Positions 1 through 7,620 of a stretch of DNA of 64,000 nucleotides are shown here, piece after piece. Source of the DNA: Sphaerochaeta globosa str. Buddy (GTDB lineage Bacteria; Spirochaetota; Spirochaetia; Sphaerochaetales; Sphaerochaetaceae); the NCBI RefSeq assembly GCF_000190435.1, contig NC_015152.1:2238458-2302457 (forward strand), given 5' to 3'. The position numbers and the translations under genes were made by a program. The notes below the pieces were generated by a model, which was not told the origin of the DNA, made no database searches, and saw nothing but the letters and a program-made list of their open reading frames with translations. The first letter of the stretch is position 1, and each line of letters starts with the position of its first letter.

Positions 1-240
1 ATATTGGGTGTCAGCTTGTTCATGGTTATCAGAGAGTACACGTTCTTTACCTCATTTTTGTTTGGACTGGGAAGCGGTATCGGTTGGTTTGTCGCCATCA
101 TCGCCATGGCAGGCATCCGCGTGAAGCTGAAAAATGCCAAGGTTCCGCCTGCGCTTGAAGGACCTGGAATCACCCTGATAATCGCTGGATTCATGGCCAT
201 GGCTTTCATGGGCTTCTCCGGCATGATTGCCGTATCATAA
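1..240 (+). CDS. nqrE: Na+-translocating NADH:quinone reductase subunit E (C-terminal part)
   Basis: This is the 3' end of an integral membrane subunit of the sodium pump that couples NADH oxidation by quinone to Na+ export. The gene begins before the window, and about 79 C-terminal residues are visible. The segment with GLGSGIGW, followed by a charged loop and a last hydrophobic helix ending FMGFSGM, is typical of the NqrE/RnfA family. The immediately following nqrF settles it as NqrE rather than RnfA or RnfE. The stop is 10 nt before nqrF, so the two are co-transcribed. At least two membrane helices are seen. Confidence 0.9.
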   Translation: MLGVSLFMVIREYTFFTSFLFGLGSGIGWFVAIIAMAGIRVKLKNAKVPPALEGPGITLIIAGFMAMAFMGFSGMIAVS

Positions 241-250
241 GGAATAGCAC

Positions 251-1357
251 ATGGTACTTACACTTCTGATCAGTATCGCAATCATCAGCCTGATTTCTGT
301 TTTTCTCGCTTTGTTGATGGTTATTGCCGATGCAACCATCGGCAACTACGGAATCGTCAAGATTTCCATCAACAACGGGACCAAGGAGCTTCAGGTAAAG
401 GGAGGCCAACCTCTCTTGAAGGCACTCAACCAGGAAGGGGTGTTCATTCCCTCCGCCTGTGGTGGACGAGGCTCTTGCGGCTTGTGCAAGGTTCGGGTGG
501 TGGAAGGAGGCGGGGAATACCTGCCTACCGAGCTGCCCTTCATCAGTGAGGAGGAGAAGAAGCAACAGATTAGACTCTCCTGTCAGTTCAAGGTGAAAAC
601 GGATGTTTCCATTGCCATCCCCGAAGAACTCTTCTCAGTCAGGGAGTTCAATACGGTGGTTGAACGTATCCGAGACCTCACCCATGACATCAAGGAAGTC
701 ACGCTGCGCCTCAAGGAAGGTGATACCATCACCCCAAAGGCCGGACAGTATATCCAATTCGAAGTACCGGAGTATGAGAACTCAGAAGAAAGCGTGTATC
801 GTGCTTACTCCATTGCCTCTCCCCCGGATGACAACACACGGGTGGAGCTGGAAATCCGATTGGTTCCCAATGGGATTTGTACCACCTACGTACATAAGTT
901 CCTCAAGGAAGGTGATAAGGTCACCATCAACGGGCCCTACGGAGATTTCTACTTACGTACCAGTGAACGAAATATCATTTGCATCGCAGGAGGCTCTGGA
1001 ATGGCCCCTATCAAATCAATCCTGCTGGATATGAAGGATAAGGGGATCAAGCGCAATACAATGTATTTCTTCGGCGCCCGTTCCAAGCGTGATCTCTTCC
1101 TCCTGGATGAGATGCATGAGCTACAGCAGGCCATGCCCAACTTCAAGTTCGTACCGGCGCTGAGCGAACCTGCCCCCGAAGACAAATGGGAAGGCGAAAT
1201 CGGCCTCATCACCGATGTAGTCAGGCGTATGGTCAAGGATGGACCCAATAGTGAGGCATATCTTTGCGGAAGCCCCGGGATGATCAACGCCTGCATGAAG
1301 GTGCTCACCGAGCTGAACGTGGCCCCGGAAAACATTTTCTACGACAAATTCTCTTAA
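251..1357 (+). CDS. nqrF: Na+-translocating NADH:quinone reductase subunit F
   Basis: NADH-oxidising entry subunit of the Na+-NQR complex, 368 aa. It has an N-terminal membrane helix (about residues 3-25). A [2Fe-2S] ferredoxin domain follows, with cluster cysteines C70, C76, C79 and C111 in the pattern CGGRGSCGLC plus a later Cys. Next comes an FAD domain (RAYS at about 184-187) and an NADH-binding domain (GGSGMAP at about 247 and CGSPGM near 339). Domain order and length match the family. Electrons pass from NADH to FAD, then to the 2Fe-2S cluster and on to the membrane flavins and quinone. A weak AAGGA sits before the ATG. It follows nqrE directly and precedes an unrecognised gene after 13 nt. 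Confidence 0.97.
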   Translation: MVLTLLISIAIISLISVFLALLMVIADATIGNYGIVKISINNGTKELQVKGGQPLLKALNQEGVFIPSACGGRGSCGLCKVRVVEGGGEYLPTELPFISEEEKKQQIRLSCQFKVKTDVSIAIPEELFSVREFNTVVERIRDLTHDIKEVTLRLKEGDTITPKAGQYIQFEVPEYENSEESVYRAYSIASPPDDNTRVELEIRLVPNGICTTYVHKFLKEGDKVTINGPYGDFYLRTSERNIICIAGGSGMAPIKSILLDMKDKGIKRNTMYFFGARSKRDLFLLDEMHELQQAMPNFKFVPALSEPAPEDKWEGEIGLITDVVRRMVKDGPNSEAYLCGSPGMINACMKVLTELNVAPENIFYDKFS

Positions 1358-1370
1358 CAAGGAGCCGACG

Positions 1371-1841
1371 ATGAAACAGACGCCCGAATTCGATAAGATC
1401 CAGCAGCAGATGAAGAAAGGCGTTATCACCTTGGATGGATTCCTTGGCGATGACACGCGCAACCTTGTAGATATTATTGCAAGTGACAGCCTGACGGTTC
1501 GTAGGCTTAAAACCACCTGTAAAGCCATTTCACAAAGAATGGACCACTTCAAGGAACTGGGCTTTGCAGGACTTGGCGAGTTCATATCCGTTGAAGACCG
1601 ATTTGACGTAAAGGTGGACTCGGTTCGAGGCCTGCTGCCCTCCCCCTTCGGAGGCAAGGGCATGTATGGGAAAATCAATACGACGGTTGTCAACAAGAAG
1701 ACAGGAAGAACCATCGTATATACGGACCTTCACATCCACTTCATCGCAGAACATTGCTTCTTTGAGGGCAAAGGTTCTCCCTTCAGGCTTGAGCCGGAGG
1801 ACTTGGTTCAAGTCCTTGAAGTCGCAGAGGTAGAGGAATAA
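1371..1841 (+). CDS. Uncharacterised protein, last gene of the nqr operon
   Basis: I do not recognise this 156-aa protein. It starts 13 nt after nqrF behind a good ribosome site (AAGGAG), so it is part of the nqr transcript. It has no signal peptide and no membrane helix, and looks like a compact soluble protein. Visible features are a helical N-terminal half and a glycine-rich turn near residues 87-95 (LLPSPFGGKGMYG). A histidine cluster follows (H x H near residue 123, then a further H and a Cys within about seven residues) that could bind metal. The acidic C-terminus ends in a run of glutamates. The family may be an accessory or maturation factor for the pump, but only the location supports that. 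Confidence 0.75.
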   Translation: MKQTPEFDKIQQQMKKGVITLDGFLGDDTRNLVDIIASDSLTVRRLKTTCKAISQRMDHFKELGFAGLGEFISVEDRFDVKVDSVRGLLPSPFGGKGMYGKINTTVVNKKTGRTIVYTDLHIHFIAEHCFFEGKGSPFRLEPEDLVQVLEVAEVEE

Positions 1842-1869
1842 GCAGAAAAGTACCTTACATTGAAACAGT

Positions 1870-1936
1870 GATATTCCTGGGCGTTATCCCGACGATGAGT
1901 TTCAGTGCATAGCCTGCACGTTTTTCCAGGAATATC
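1870..1936. repeat. Long-range inverted repeat with internal hairpin in the nqr/GGDEF intergenic gap
   Basis: An 11-bp perfect inverted repeat (GATATTCCTGG at 1870-1880, CCAGGAATATC at 1926-1936) encloses 45 nt. Inside is a 5-bp hairpin (GTGCA at 1905-1909, TGCAC at 1915-1919). No T-tract follows, so it is not an ordinary terminator. It lies between the end of the nqr operon and the diguanylate cyclase gene. A TTGACA at 1961-1966 could be a -35 box for the next gene, but no convincing -10 is at the right spacing. It could be a structured RNA end or a protein site. It does not match any riboswitch I know. Confidence 0.5.
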
Positions 1937-2018
1937 CCATTTCCTTTAGTTTGCAGACGGTTGACAAGCGCAAAAGGCTTCTTCAGGATATACCGTACCT
2001 ATACAGAAGGATTTTACG

Positions 2019-3155
2019 ATGCGCTATGCAATACAATTTCAAATAAACCTCTTTGCGTTGTCCATCCTGCTCATTTTGTTGGCGTTCATTCATACGTCCC
2101 GCATACGCACCTTCAGTCGACAGCTTGTTGAATGGATTCTCCTGACTACTGCCATAGCAATCATTATGGAGCCACTGACCTGGATTTTTGATGGGAAACT
2201 GTTCGTCGGCGCCTATGCCTGGGAATATGGTACCAATTTCGTGCTTTTCCTCATCGGACCAGTAATCGGAGGCCTCTTGATGTCCTATGTGGACTATCGC
2301 CTTTTTCACAATCCTCAGCGCCTGAAGAAACGCCTCTACTACCAAGGTGCGAGCCTTTTGACGTTTGCATTGCTGGTAGTAAACATGTTCATTCCTGTAT
2401 ATTTCACGGTCAGGATGCAAACCAACAGCTACAGCAGCGGCCCGTTCAAAGCCTTCCATTACCTGCTTATCGGTTCAATCTATCTCTATTGCATCGGTTT
2501 TGTCACAAAGCATAGAAAGAGGATTCCCAACAAGGAGGCTCTGATATACATACTGTTCTTTTTCATCCCCATCGCGGGCATGTTGCTGCAACTGATCAAT
2601 TCCAAACTTCACTTCTCATGGACTTCAGTCGTACTTGCATTGTTGGTCATCTACATATTTCTTGAAACTACGCCTTCCGATGAGGACTTTTTGACCAAAC
2701 TGTACAATAGGAACAGTTTCGATACCCATTTGAGTTTTCTTATCCAATCGGATAAGCAGTTTGGCCTGCTCATGCTTGATCTGAACTCCTTCAAGCAAAT
2801 CAATGACCAATATGGACACGTTGCAGGGGATGAGGTACTGATTGGATTTGCTCATGCTCTTAAACAGGTATTCCATCCAAACGGCCTGGCCTTCAGGCTC
2901 GGAGGTGATGAATTTGCCGTAATCTACACCTCTACAACTATCGAAAAGCAGATTGAGGAGCTACGAAACCTCCTGATTCATCACACAAACCCACACCTCG
3001 CCTCGCTCAGTTTCAGTTCGGGTTATCATGTCTATGAGCCCTCACTGACGGCAGACGCCCTGACCAGATTGGCCGACCATGCAATGTATGAGCAGAAGAA
3101 AGTGATGAAAAAGATTCTCACCGAAGTCACACCTACCGTTGGGCAGACGACCTAA
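2019..3155 (+). CDS. Membrane-bound diguanylate cyclase (GGDEF)
   Basis: 378-aa protein predicted to make cyclic di-GMP from two GTP. Residues 1 to about 215 form a membrane module with seven hydrophobic segments (near 8-24, 38-57, 72-90, 111-130, 145-161, 174-192 and 200-216), probably sensory. A C-terminal GGDEF domain starts at about 222. The active-site loop is intact as LGGDEFAV, with GGDEF at 295-299. The usual RxxD inhibitory site five residues upstream is degenerate (HPNG), so product inhibition is probably lost. AAGGA lies 9 nt before the ATG. It stands alone, and its stop abuts the stop of the convergent VOC gene with no base between them. Confidence 0.9.
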   Translation: MRYAIQFQINLFALSILLILLAFIHTSRIRTFSRQLVEWILLTTAIAIIMEPLTWIFDGKLFVGAYAWEYGTNFVLFLIGPVIGGLLMSYVDYRLFHNPQRLKKRLYYQGASLLTFALLVVNMFIPVYFTVRMQTNSYSSGPFKAFHYLLIGSIYLYCIGFVTKHRKRIPNKEALIYILFFFIPIAGMLLQLINSKLHFSWTSVVLALLVIYIFLETTPSDEDFLTKLYNRNSFDTHLSFLIQSDKQFGLLMLDLNSFKQINDQYGHVAGDEVLIGFAHALKQVFHPNGLAFRLGGDEFAVIYTSTTIEKQIEELRNLLIHHTNPHLASLSFSSGYHVYEPSLTADALTRLADHAMYEQKKVMKKILTEVTPTVGQTT

Positions 3156-4061
3156 TTACCTGAAGGCGTTTTCCAGCTTGGCAATATCGATCTTCTTCAT
3201 CTCCAAAAAGGCTTGTGTTACCCGATTTCGCTGCTCCTGTGTCCCCGTATAGAGCATTTCATCGATTCGGCGCGCAGATACCTGCCAAGAAAGACCATAC
3301 AGGTCTTTCAGCCAGCCGCACTGCTCTGTCTTTGGATCAGCAGAAAGCTGCTGCCAATAGGAATCGACTTCCTCCTGGCTGTCACACTCGATCATCAGGG
3401 AAATGCCTTCATTGAACGAGAAGGGATGTTCATAGCCACTGTCCATGGCGGCAAACCATTGGCCTTCCAGCATGAAGTCGATAAACATTGCACTTCCTTC
3501 CAAGTTCGGCTCCATACCACCAGGATAACGAGCAATTTCACCCATCTTCGATTGCCTAAACACTGATTGGTAGAAGCGGGTGGCTTCTTCTGCCTTTCCA
3601 TTCACCGTGTTTACAAACAAAAGAGAGGGAATGATCTTAGGCCTTGGTTCTCCTTCCGCACGGGTAAGAATGAGCTGCCAGGAGAGTCCGAACGTATCCT
3701 GAATCCAGCCATAATGGCTGCTAAAGGGATATTCACCAAGCGGCATCAGAATGGTGGAGCCTTCACTGAGCTTGTTCCACAGCTGATCCAGATGTTCCTT
3801 AGCCTGAGGATCACTGCCTGGATCGAAGTTCACGAAGAATGATATCGAGGGATTGGGCTTGAAATACGGTCCGGCATTCATTGCCATGAATTGATAACCT
3901 GATAGGGAGAACCAAACCAAATCACAATCACCTGAGGGGGTATCCTCGAGCTTGGTGACATGGATTATTGCCGAATCTTCAAACACCTCGGTGTAGAATT
4001 GCACGGCTTCCAATACTTGGTTGTCAAACCAGATATGGGGAATAATTCGTTGTTTCATCAT
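3156..4061 (-). CDS. Tandem VOC-fold protein (PhnB-like / glyoxalase superfamily)
   Basis: 301-aa cytosolic protein with two copies of the PhnB-type VOC domain (about residues 4-135 and 145-275). Each copy has the hallmarks of the family: an opening strand with IPHIWF or IPSLLFV, an F-Y-x-x-V-F segment, and a closing motif G-W-[IL]-x-D-x-[FY]-G-L-S-W-Q, seen twice. Family members are often annotated as 3-demethylubiquinone methyltransferases, but most are uncharacterised metal-binding or antibiotic-binding proteins, so the substrate is unknown. The start has a GAGGTG site 7 nt upstream. An inverted repeat (CATAGT, 5-nt spacer, ACTATG at 4074-4090) lies just upstream and could be an operator. 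Confidence 0.85.
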   Translation of the reverse strand: MMKQRIIPHIWFDNQVLEAVQFYTEVFEDSAIIHVTKLEDTPSGDCDLVWFSLSGYQFMAMNAGPYFKPNPSISFFVNFDPGSDPQAKEHLDQLWNKLSEGSTILMPLGEYPFSSHYGWIQDTFGLSWQLILTRAEGEPRPKIIPSLLFVNTVNGKAEEATRFYQSVFRQSKMGEIARYPGGMEPNLEGSAMFIDFMLEGQWFAAMDSGYEHPFSFNEGISLMIECDSQEEVDSYWQQLSADPKTEQCGWLKDLYGLSWQVSARRIDEMLYTGTQEQRNRVTQAFLEMKKIDIAKLENAFR

Positions 4062-4265
4062 ATGTGCACCTCACATAGTAAAACACTATGATATTCTGTA
4101 TTGCTATGCAACCCTCCTAGTGGCCAAGAAAACCATATAAATTGGTTAAATTCACCCAAAGTCAGCAGGAATTGTAAAAAATTGGAGTATAATCAGCCAA
4201 ATACTTCCAAAACAACAAGCTGGCACGCCATTTGCAAGTATGTACGCTAGAGAGGAGCGAATACT

Positions 4266-4835
4266 TTGAATAAACCCAGCCATTCGATTTACCTGATATG
4301 TTCCAAAACAGGAACCTGGCTCTCCACCTTGATCGGTTTGTGTTCTCATTTGCAGTATGCCCATGCTTCAATCAGCTTCGACGAGAGTTTTGAAAGACTG
4401 TACTCTTTTGGCCGTACTGAACCGGACAACCCATTTTGTGGTGGGTTTGTCATTGAAAACCTGTATGAGGGTGTGTACACCAAATCCCAGGATTGCCGTT
4501 GCTTGATCTACAGGATTCCGGTCACGGCATTACAATACGAGGCTCTGTCAAATCGTATTGAAAGATTCATTCTTGAGAAGGATACGTACAGCTACAATAT
4601 GCTTGGATTGTTCGGAATCCTTTTCAATACCCCTATCAAACGAAAATCCCATTATTTCTGCTCCCAGTTTGTTGCAGAAATACTCATCGAAAGCGGAATA
4701 TTCTCCTCTTCGAAGGTTACACAGCTTATCACAACTGACGACTTGCTTACGCTGGATACCAAGGAATTCGTCTTTGAAGGACCTATCAATCGCAGCAACA
4801 TCACGCAAGCACAGAAAGGAATCCAGGCTTCATAG
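4266..4835 (+). CDS. Permuted papain-like amidase/peptidase (YiiX/NlpC-type)
   Basis: 189-aa protein with a TTG start behind a strong GAGGAG (4253-4258). Its motif order is that of the circularly permuted papain-like fold: a catalytic His early (H33 in YAHASISF) and the nucleophile Cys late (C132 in HYFCSQFVAE), the reverse of classical NlpC/P60 enzymes. Relatives in the YaeF/YiiX group are thought to cleave amide bonds in lipids or peptidoglycan, but few have been tested. No signal peptide is seen, so the protein is probably cytosolic. A consensus -10 TATAAT at 4188-4193 could start its transcript. Neighbours give no pathway. Confidence 0.7.
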   Translation: MNKPSHSIYLICSKTGTWLSTLIGLCSHLQYAHASISFDESFERLYSFGRTEPDNPFCGGFVIENLYEGVYTKSQDCRCLIYRIPVTALQYEALSNRIERFILEKDTYSYNMLGLFGILFNTPIKRKSHYFCSQFVAEILIESGIFSSSKVTQLITTDDLLTLDTKEFVFEGPINRSNITQAQKGIQAS

Positions 4836-4913
4836 ATTCGACTTTTGTACGTATATTTTTGTCGAGCTTCCTTGTATTGAGTCTGATACAGTACAACCAG
4901 AGAGTATAAAAGC

Positions 4914-5780
4914 ATGATACGAACATTGAATCACGTAATCGATTTTATTGAGCAGCATCTGAGTGAGGACCTTACCCTTGAGATGATCGCCAGCGAAGCC
5001 GGGGTATCCGACTACCACTTCAGGAAGATTTTTTTCTATCTGAGTGGCACATCGCTGAGTGAATACATCAGATTAAGGAGATTGTCTGAAGCGTGCAAGG
5101 ACTTGTTGGGTGGAGAGAAGGTTACCGATGTCGCCTTCAAATACGGCTACGAATCCTTGGATGGTTTCACCCGCGCTTTCAAAAGTTGGTGTTCAATGTT
5201 GCCCAGTGAAATCAACAAAACAAAAACTTGTACGCTCTATCAAAAACTATCTTTTTCCATTTCAGTAACAGGAGCCAACACCATGGAGTACAAAATCATT
5301 GAAAAACCGGCCTTTTATCTTGCAGGAGTCACCAAACGGGTACCCATGCAATTTGAAGGAGTAAACCAAGAGATCATCAAGCTTGCCCAGAGCATCACAG
5401 CTGAGCAGAGACAAGAGTTACATAGGCTGCAGAACATCGAGCCGTACAAGGTCGTGAACGCATCGTATGAGGCGGATGCGCACTTTCTGAGGGAGGAAGG
5501 TGAATTGACCCACTTGATCGGGGTTTTGACCTCAGAACAAAAGGTTGGAGCAGGCTTGGAATTGGTTGCAGTAGCGGCACATACCTGGGCAGTATTTCCC
5601 AATCACGGACCCTTTCCTGCGACACTGCAACAGACTATGGCAAATGTGTACGCCCAGTGGCTGCCTTCCTCAAACTATGAACTTGTCGACGCTCCATCCT
5701 TCTCATGGACCGTCATGGATACACAAAATCCAGGATATGCCCATAGTGAGATTTGGATTGCGGTAAAATTGCTCGAATAA
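4914..5780 (+). CDS. AraC-family regulator with GyrI-like effector domain
   Basis: 288-aa transcription regulator. The first ~100 residues are the AraC double helix-turn-helix, with recognisable LTLEMIASEAGVSDYHF and the family signature VTDVAFKYGYESLDGF. From about residue 120 a GyrI-like (SOUL/effector-binding) domain runs to the end, beginning with an YKIIEKPAF-type strand. Proteins of this class (Rob, YtfB-like, BltR partners) often sense hydrophobic drugs or small ligands. No transporter lies next to it, so its target is unknown. The ribosome site is poor (AGAGAG, 9 nt). Confidence 0.9.
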   Translation: MIRTLNHVIDFIEQHLSEDLTLEMIASEAGVSDYHFRKIFFYLSGTSLSEYIRLRRLSEACKDLLGGEKVTDVAFKYGYESLDGFTRAFKSWCSMLPSEINKTKTCTLYQKLSFSISVTGANTMEYKIIEKPAFYLAGVTKRVPMQFEGVNQEIIKLAQSITAEQRQELHRLQNIEPYKVVNASYEADAHFLREEGELTHLIGVLTSEQKVGAGLELVAVAAHTWAVFPNHGPFPATLQQTMANVYAQWLPSSNYELVDAPSFSWTVMDTQNPGYAHSEIWIAVKLLE

Positions 5781-5848
5781 AGGACCAAGCATACTGCAAT
5801 GATTGAGACCCAGGCCCAAATCTGGTAGGATACTTGGCGGAGGATTCA

Positions 5849-6550
5849 ATGAACAATTTGGCAGTCATTTCACTTGGAGGATCCATCATTGCTCCGGATA
5901 AGGTGGACAGTACCTTTCTTAGGCAGCTCAATGAGGCTCTCAGAATATATTTGAAAGAAGATAAGAGCAGAAAAATCATATTGGTATGCGGCGGTGGTGC
6001 TCCTGCGAGGGTATATCAGGAAGCGATGCGGGCCATCCAAGAGGATATCGACAGCGAAGAACTCGATTGGCTTGGTATCCGCGCCACCCACATCAATGGG
6101 CAATTGATTAAGGCAATGCTCAGTGAATTCTGCACCGACAACCTGATCACCGACCCAACCGGACATATAAATTTCCGCGGGCAGGTGCTGGTAGCAGCTG
6201 GCTGGAAACCCGGCTTCTCCACAGACAACGATGCAGTCATCCTCGCCGAGCGCTTCGAAGGCCAGCTCATCATCAATCTGAGCAATATTGCCAAGGTATA
6301 CACCGATGATCCGAAGAAAAACCCGGATGCACAACCTTTGGATGCAATAAGCTGGGCCGATTATCGTACCATGGTAGGCAACCAATGGACTCCTGGCAAG
6401 AGTACACCTTTCGACCCGATTGCCAGCAAACGGGCCGAGAAAATGCACATGAAAGTAGTGTGTGCCGATGGAAGAAACATCCAGAACACTATGGATATCC
6501 TCTATGGGCGGCCATTCTTCGGAACTGTCATCGGAGAAGAGAGCGTTTAA
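5849..6550 (+). CDS. pyrH: UMP kinase, archaeal-type
   Basis: 233-aa amino acid kinase family enzyme that phosphorylates UMP to UDP, an essential step of pyrimidine nucleotide synthesis. The N-terminal phosphate-binding ISLGGSI is present, followed by VCGGGAPAR and a nucleotide segment with STDNDAVILAE. The shortened form and motif spacing fit the archaeal branch of PyrH better than the usual bacterial enzyme. The ATG at 5849 is preferred over an in-frame TTG at 5834 because GGAGGA (5839-5844) sits just upstream. The 3' end overlaps the convergent radical SAM gene by 23 bp. Confidence 0.92.
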   Translation: MNNLAVISLGGSIIAPDKVDSTFLRQLNEALRIYLKEDKSRKIILVCGGGAPARVYQEAMRAIQEDIDSEELDWLGIRATHINGQLIKAMLSEFCTDNLITDPTGHINFRGQVLVAAGWKPGFSTDNDAVILAERFEGQLIINLSNIAKVYTDDPKKNPDAQPLDAISWADYRTMVGNQWTPGKSTPFDPIASKRAEKMHMKVVCADGRNIQNTMDILYGRPFFGTVIGEESV

Positions 6551-7490
6551 GAGTCTGGAAATACGGCAGAGGGGTTGCAAACCCCTCGGGGAAAGGATTC
6601 TCCTGGGTAAAGTCAGGTATCCAGGAGATATTCTCCCCCAATTCCTGAACAAATCCTTCCTCTATTTGCAAATCCTCTAGAGCCACAAGCAGAGTGTCAT
6701 ATTCTTCTTGGGTGATCGGGGGGAACGAGATATCACCCTTGGGTGGTTCAAACTGCACCATCAATGAGAGAAAGGCACACTCCTTCAGCTCCTCAGCAAA
6801 ATACTCAAGAAAAGAAAGACTTGCCTCAAGTGTCGTCGGAAACACCAAATGCCGGACAAGCAGCCCTTTCAGATTCCCCTTTTCATCCACATAGGTTCTT
6901 TCATGCCTCTGCTTGAGAAACTGCATGACGCCTTTGATATCCTGAGCATAGCGCCGCAATCCACAAAACTTGGCACCAACTTCACTGTCCAAAGTTTTTA
7001 CATCAATCAAATACACATCGATGTAAGGATCAATCATCTCCAAGGCTGTGACATCCTCAAAACCGGAACTGTTCCAAACCACATCCAATACCAATCCTTT
7101 GGTCCTGGCAATCTGCAACGCTGCAATAATGGAGGGAATAAAATGGGTACCGGTAACCATATTGAGATTGGTGGCTCCTAGGTCCTGTAGGCCAAGCATG
7201 AGAGAAGCAAGTTCTTCGATGCTCACGACTATACCCAATGCATTTTCGTCGGTGGAAATCTGATGGTTCTGGCAATAGGCACAATTGAGCGGGCAACCGC
7301 TGAAGAAAATCATGCCCGAGCCATTCTCTCCGGTTATAGGAGGCTCTTCACCTTTATGCAACCCGGCCCATGCAACCCGTACCTCGGCTGTTTCACCGCA
7401 ACGTCCAAATTTACCTGCAAGTCTGTCCACATTACAAAAATTCGGGCAAAGCCTGCACGATCGGTAGGCATTCAACATCAGTTCTTCCAT
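6528..7490 (-). CDS. Radical SAM protein, PFL-activase-like (PflX type)
   Basis: 320-aa protein with the radical SAM [4Fe-4S] motif C66-x3-C70-x2-C73 in FFSGCPLNCAYCQN. A second Cys group lies before it (C12, C15, C19, C31: SCRLCPNFCN then GRCG), as in PflX/YjjW-like members annotated as pyruvate formate-lyase activase homologues. The real target is not known. There is no Shine-Dalgarno at either possible start. An extended -10 (TGCTACACT, 7497-7505, minus strand) lies exactly 6 nt before the ATG at 7490, so translation from a leaderless mRNA is the simplest reading. The alternative ATG at 7520 would put the -10 inside the gene. Confidence 0.85.
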   Translation of the reverse strand: MEELMLNAYRSCRLCPNFCNVDRLAGKFGRCGETAEVRVAWAGLHKGEEPPITGENGSGMIFFSGCPLNCAYCQNHQISTDENALGIVVSIEELASLMLGLQDLGATNLNMVTGTHFIPSIIAALQIARTKGLVLDVVWNSSGFEDVTALEMIDPYIDVYLIDVKTLDSEVGAKFCGLRRYAQDIKGVMQFLKQRHERTYVDEKGNLKGLLVRHLVFPTTLEASLSFLEYFAEELKECAFLSLMVQFEPPKGDISFPPITQEEYDTLLVALEDLQIEEGFVQELGENISWIPDFTQENPFPEGFATPLPYFQTLKRSLLR

Positions 7491-7496
7491 AGCAAA

Positions 7497-7505
7497 AGTG
7501 TAGCA
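7497..7505 (-). promoter_or_regulatory. Extended -10 promoter of the PflX-like gene
   Basis: TGCTACACT on the minus strand, with six bases to the ATG at 7490. The predicted transcription start falls on the start codon. The same 9-mer precedes ychF at 56787-56795. Confidence 0.45.
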
Positions 7506-7541
7506 AAAGTAGTCTCGCATGCATAGATGTCCAGAAACAGA

Positions 7542-7551
7542 GTATGCATAC
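7542..7551. repeat. 10-bp palindrome GTATGCATAC
   Basis: A perfect palindrome in the divergent gap between the PflX-like gene and the patatin gene, next to an extended -10 (TGGTATATT, 7576-7584, plus strand). It is a possible operator, but short enough to be chance. Confidence 0.3.
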
Positions 7552-7620
7552 TATGCACTTTTATTATTCCTTGTTTGGTATATTGTAAACACATATGAAG
7601 TGAAGCATCTATCCAGTTGT

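Noticed and set aside
1-1357. Rnf complex instead of Na+-NQR
   Set aside because: The second gene has the ferredoxin plus FAD/NADH reductase arrangement unique to NqrF.
5870-6652. 260-aa reading frame antisense to pyrH
   Set aside because: Shadow of a well-conserved kinase on the other strand; composition and start do not fit a real gene.
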